From: CALBPI01 sp039187375
Lineage (GTDB): Bacteria > Pseudomonadota > Gammaproteobacteria > Steroidobacterales > Woeseiaceae
Assembly (NCBI GenBank): GCA_039187375.1
Contig: JBCCZN010000123.1
Location: 1-8,203 of the forward strand
Reading direction: 5' to 3'
DNA: 8,203 bases
In this document: in pieces, positions 5,621 through 8,203 of the stretch
Layout: the number at the start of each line of letters is the position of its first letter
Position numbering within the stretch: the first letter of the stretch is position 1
Made by a program: the position numbers and the translations under genes
Notes under the pieces: generated by a model
Databases searched by the model: none
What the model saw: only the letters and a program-made list of their open reading frames with translations
What the model was told of the DNA's origin: nothing

Positions 5621-6172
5621 GTGAACACTCGTCGAACACCTAATGCCAGCCGCTGGTTGTTGCTCTCCGGTCTCATCGTCATCGCTGATCAGCTCAGCAA
5701 ATGGGTGATCGTTCAATCCTTTGACCTGTATGACTCGGTGACGGTCAACGTCATTTTGAACATTCAACGCTTGCACAACTTCGGTGCTGCATTCAGTTTT
5801 CTGGGCGATCAGGATGGTTGGCAACGCTGGTTCTTCATCATTCTCGCATTAGTGGTATGTGTCGTCATCACCGTCTGGTTGTTCAAATTGCCGGCGCGCG
5901 GCCAGTGGCTATTGGTCAGCGCCCTGGCATTGGTATTGGGCGGTGCGATCGGCAATGTGATCGATCGAATTCGATTCGGTTATGTTGTCGACTTTATCCA
6001 GGTGCATTGGAGAGATGCGTACTTCCCAACCTTTAATGTCGCCGATATCGCGATCAGCATCGGAGCGGGCTTGCTGATTTTGGATGCACTGCTATCGCGT
6101 GAGCCTGTGGCTGTCGAGCCGGTATCCGAGGAAGATGCGGCAACGGATCAGGACAAACCTGTCGAGTCCTAG
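5621..6172 (+). CDS. lspA: Lipoprotein signal peptidase (signal peptidase II)
   Basis: LspA is an inner-membrane aspartyl protease that removes the signal peptide from diacylglyceryl-prolipoproteins. The 183-residue product has four hydrophobic segments (about 12-30, 68-90, 97-113 and 140-158). The catalytic blocks are clear: NFGAAFSFL (53-61), GNVIDRIRFGYVVDF (111-125) with Asp124, and FNVADIAI (138-145) with Asp142, corresponding to the catalytic pair of the family. The start is GTG at 5621, the only suitable start codon near the N-terminal length expected from E. coli; the Shine-Dalgarno sequence is poor, so translation probably depends on coupling to ribF, whose stop is 4 nt upstream. After the last helix there is an acidic tail of about 23 residues (161-183), differing from the short basic end of E. 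coli LspA. It ends 21 nt from the convergent pilE, with no visible terminator. Confidence 0.96.
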   Translation: MNTRRTPNASRWLLLSGLIVIADQLSKWVIVQSFDLYDSVTVNVILNIQRLHNFGAAFSFLGDQDGWQRWFFIILALVVCVVITVWLFKLPARGQWLLVSALALVLGGAIGNVIDRIRFGYVVDFIQVHWRDAYFPTFNVADIAISIGAGLLILDALLSREPVAVEPVSEEDAATDQDKPVES

Positions 6173-6193
6173 TCGGTTGGCGGTTGCTTGCTG

Positions 6194-6604
6194 TCATCGA
6201 TACCAACACTCACTCGCACCGGCGGGGCCTGATGAGCGCCGCTGACTCTGATCCAGTCCCATCCAGGCGCAGCGTTGCTGCTCACCGCCCGGCGTCAACA
6301 AGGTCGCGCGTAACCGAAACCCCGATTCACTGATGCTCTCTACGCTGAGCAAATAGCGTTCATTAGACGTTCGTACAGTGGGCTCAGCCCGGCCTAGCTG
6401 AGTCAAATCAGCAGCGTAGCGACCCACGCGGATGAAATGGGTTTGTTGTTCGCTGGCCAGACGCAGCAGCGCGATACGCGCATCATTGCGTGCCGCTCGG
6501 TCAGAGTGACGCTGCAAATTTGGAATCGACAAAGCGCTGATGATGCTGATGATGGCCAGCACAATCAGCAGCTCGATGAGCGTGATGCCAGGCACCGGTT
6601 TCAT
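6194..6604 (-). CDS. pilE: Type IV minor pilin PilE
   Basis: This small prepilin of the type IV pilus machinery would be cleaved by PilD and join the minor-pilin complex that primes pilus assembly. The 136-residue product has a 6-residue leader MKPVPG, cleavage before ITLIELLIVLAII, Glu at mature position 5, and a hydrophobic helix to about residue 27. The body follows the PilE pattern: DARIALLRLASEQQ (41-54), a GRYAADLTQLG segment (61-71), and two cysteines (112 and 133) near the C-terminus, the latter in a terminal CW pair, as in the disulfide-bounded loop of the family. The ATG at 6604 overlaps the pilX stop (ATGA); a longer frame to a TTG at 6622 would spoil the leader. Oddity: mature residue 1 is Ile, not the usual Phe. 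It is the last gene of the cluster; the assignment rests on pattern and context. Confidence 0.85.
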   Translation of the reverse strand: MKPVPGITLIELLIVLAIISIISALSIPNLQRHSDRAARNDARIALLRLASEQQTHFIRVGRYAADLTQLGRAEPTVRTSNERYLLSVESISESGFRLRATLLTPGGEQQRCAWMGLDQSQRRSSGPAGASECWYR

Positions 6605-7122
6605 TCCGACAGCCAAGCCCAACTGACCGGAATAACCATACCGTGCGAGGGTTGTGTCGTTGTCAGTGCTCTTCGGTCGCCTGGACGCATCGGTGCGGCT
6701 CCTCGGGTGGTGATGAGCGCGACGATGCGTTGTTGGCTTGCGATCGTTAATGCATGCCGTTCGGCGACAGCAGTGATGCGAAACCAGTGTGCTTCCAGGT
6801 GAGTGTGCCGCGCAGGCTGAAAGGCAGGGTGTGGCAGCGTTGCCGATGTGCCCAGAGCCTGAATTGCCACCGTGATGTGCTCAGAGCCGATTCGAACCTG
6901 AGGGGGGTGAAAACTGGTAAGCCAAAACGAACCGTCGCTCGCTGTCTGCATCGCATCATCGAGTCGCGTCAGCGTCTCATAGTCGCGTTGTTGCCACCCT
7001 GCGGCATCGGTCGAATAACTCGCAACACGTTGTGCACTGGCTGACAATAGTGCTGTCATTGTGAGCAGGATCATACTCATGATGAGGACCGCGCCACGCT
7101 CGTGACGGGTAACCCTAATCAA
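6601..7122 (-). CDS. pilX: Type IV minor pilin PilX-like protein (TTG start)
   Basis: The 173-residue product has a short basic leader ending in ERG (8-10) and a hydrophobic helix (about 11-27, AVLIMSMILLTMTALL) with Met instead of Glu at mature position 5. That lack of Glu5 fits PilX and its type II secretion analogue GspK, subunits thought to sit at the filament tip. The rest is poorly conserved, as is usual for PilX, so the name relies strongly on position between pilW and pilE. The only start codon that keeps the leader is TTG at 7122: an in-frame stop lies four codons upstream, and the next ATG codons are inside the helix. It overlaps the pilW end by 8 nt and its stop overlaps the pilE ATG, indicating a tightly coupled operon. 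Confidence 0.75.
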   Translation of the reverse strand: MIRVTRHERGAVLIMSMILLTMTALLSASAQRVASYSTDAAGWQQRDYETLTRLDDAMQTASDGSFWLTSFHPPQVRIGSEHITVAIQALGTSATLPHPAFQPARHTHLEAHWFRITAVAERHALTIASQQRIVALITTRGAAPMRPGDRRALTTTQPSHGMVIPVSWAWLSE

Positions 7123-8053
7123 CGTGATTTCTCAGACGAATGGTACGGCTGACCATCAATCGCAAATGACCATCGGTCGGCGCAGCATAACTAAGGTCAC
7201 CGATCTGAAATTGCTCGGCAGTTTGTTGTGGCCAGCCTGCATGTTCGCTGCGGATGATCAGCCATATGTGGACCGCCAGCGGTTGCCAGCGTGCCGTGCC
7301 ATCGACATTGCGTTCTAACAGCCTTGGGTCATTCGCTTGCATCACTGTGTCGGCGCGCCTGTCGGCATCGGTGTCGATGGCAACGGCGATCTGCATAACC
7401 TCAACACCGGGTGCGATTTCTTCATCGATCAGTAGTGGGCGCCGTGAGTTCGCCGTTAGTGTCAAGCGTCGTAGGACCGGCAGGTCAGGAAATAGCGCTG
7501 ATCGCTCTGCCACGTAGTAGGCCATAATCTTCAGATCGTGCAGCTGCTGCAGGGCGCTTGCGCCAGGTGCGCTGCCATCGACAATGACATCACCCCCATT
7601 GTCGGTGCTGTGGATCTGCAGTCGATTGGGTTGCGGTGTCGTGACACGCGCGCTGGCATAGCGGGCGACCAGGGCATCTGATGTTGCGGTGGCTGTGATA
7701 TTGCAGCGCCAGTGCGAAAGCGGTCTGGTGTCCAGCGCAAAGGCCAGATCCAGCAGTAGCCCCGCGTCGCAACGTGATGGGATGGCAAGTCCTTTCGGGT
7801 TTGCATTGCTCACTTCGCTATGGCCTGCCAACTCGCTGCCGTGGCGTACCAGACCCCAATGCCCGGCCATGCGTAAATCCTGCGTTAGGAACTGCAAAGC
7901 CATATCGGCCTGTTCGTGCATTGAGACCATAGTCTCGGATCGTTTGTAGTCGCGACTCACTAATGCCAGTACTTGACCGATCGACGCGGTTACGATCATG
8001 CCTAGGCTGACACCAATCAGAAGTTCGATCAGCGTAACACCGCGTTGATTCAT
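7115..8053 (-). CDS. pilW: Type IV minor pilin PilW
   Basis: PilW is a minor pilin needed to initiate and stabilise type IV pili. The 312-residue product starts MNQRG, with prepilin peptidase cleavage before VTLIELLIGVSLGM, Glu at mature position 5, and a hydrophobic helix to about residue 32. The following EQADMALQFLTQDLRMAGHWG segment (about 47-67) is the characteristic PilW region. Two cysteines (95 and 117) could form a disulfide in the periplasmic domain. The ATG at 8053 is chosen over the longer open frame to 8110 because it gives a proper leader, has GGTGAGG (8065-8059) 5 nt upstream, and overlaps the pilV TGA in an ATGA. The product would be processed by PilD at the inner membrane. 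The name is supported by family pattern plus gene order. Confidence 0.88.
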   Translation of the reverse strand: MNQRGVTLIELLIGVSLGMIVTASIGQVLALVSRDYKRSETMVSMHEQADMALQFLTQDLRMAGHWGLVRHGSELAGHSEVSNANPKGLAIPSRCDAGLLLDLAFALDTRPLSHWRCNITATATSDALVARYASARVTTPQPNRLQIHSTDNGGDVIVDGSAPGASALQQLHDLKIMAYYVAERSALFPDLPVLRRLTLTANSRRPLLIDEEIAPGVEVMQIAVAIDTDADRRADTVMQANDPRLLERNVDGTARWQPLAVHIWLIIRSEHAGWPQQTAEQFQIGDLSYAAPTDGHLRLMVSRTIRLRNHVD

Positions 8054-8203
8054 CGCAGCCTCACCACCCGCGCCTGAGTGCGCGATACTGGGAATCGAGA
8101 ATCGCGCCACTGCACCGCCACCCGCCAGGTATCGCTCGCCACTGGCGTCGCCTCCAGTCGTCCGGCGGGTAGTTGTTGCGCTGTATCCTCAATCAGCAAC
8201 GGC
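8050..8203 (-). CDS. pilV: Type IV minor pilin PilV (partial, C-terminal 50 residues)
   Basis: An open frame enters from the right edge and ends at the TGA at 8052-8050, giving 50 residues that end in RVVRLR. It contains TWRVAVQWRDSR (about 25-36 of the visible part), a V-x-W-R-D pattern common near the C-terminus of PilV. The N-terminal prepilin leader and helix lie outside the window, so the identity rests on this short pattern and on its place directly upstream of pilW with a 4-nt stop/start overlap. A fimT/fimU-type gene is expected further upstream but cannot be seen. Confidence 0.65.
   Translation of the reverse strand, partial: PLLIEDTAQQLPAGRLEATPVASDTWRVAVQWRDSRFPVSRTQARVVRLR

Noticed and set aside
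5477..5824. Reverse-strand open frame across the ribF/lspA junction, considered as a possible remnant gene replacing ileS
   Set aside because: It lies wholly opposite conserved coding sequence and shows no tRNA synthetase motif.
5964..5975. 12-bp perfect palindrome ATCGAATTCGAT inside lspA as a possible operator
   Set aside because: It falls in codons for the conserved NVIDRIRF segment, far from any promoter; chance is the simpler explanation.
6437..6802. Forward-strand open frame opposite pilE and pilX
   Set aside because: The reverse strand carries convincing prepilin signatures with stop/start overlaps; the forward frame has none.
8054..8110. Longer pilW start at 8110
   Set aside because: It would put 19 extra residues before the prepilin leader and overlap pilV; the ATG at 8053 has a good ribosome binding site and an ATGA overlap.

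Overview
The window is a moderately GC-rich stretch of a gammaproteobacterial chromosome made almost entirely of housekeeping genes, followed by the tail of a type IV minor-pilin operon. The order ispB (reverse) / rplU-rpmA-obgE / rpsT (reverse) / murJ-ribF-lspA / pilE-pilX-pilW-pilV (reverse), and protein sequences close to the E. coli homologues where I could recall them, point to a gammaproteobacterium. As I remember it, Xanthomonadales and related deep-branching lineages also place rpsT-murJ-ribF next to rplU-rpmA-obgE, but this placement is inference. No mobile element, CRISPR array, tRNA, rRNA or foreign-looking segment was seen.

Layout. Positions 1-878 hold most of ispB (octaprenyl diphosphate synthase, quinone side chain), read leftward and cut off at its C-terminus by the window edge. 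A 146-bp divergent gap carries a good sigma70 promoter for the ribosomal operon rplU-rpmA-obgE (L21, L27, Obg GTPase; 1025-2736). obgE meets rpsT (S20) tail to tail with no base between their stop codons, and a perfect 10-bp hairpin lies inside the last codons of obgE. rpsT has a near-consensus promoter whose -35 box lies inside the first codons of the divergent murJ, and a GTG start next to a hairpin that includes its Shine-Dalgarno sequence.

Positions 3062-6172 are a compact rightward operon: murJ (lipid II flippase), ribF (FMN/FAD synthesis) and lspA (lipoprotein signal peptidase), joined by a 4-nt overlap and a 4-nt gap. The usual gammaproteobacterial neighbours ileS (between ribF and lspA) and fkpB/ispH (after lspA) are absent. 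From the right edge back to 6194, pilV (partial), pilW, pilX and pilE are read leftward, joined by stop/start overlaps. pilY1, commonly found between pilX and pilE, is also absent.

No clearly novel system is visible. The points worth a second look are the missing ileS, fkpB/ispH and pilY1, the interlocked rpsT/murJ control region, the hairpin at the obgE/rpsT convergence, a hairpin inside ribF, and small substitutions in conserved motifs of RibF and IspB.
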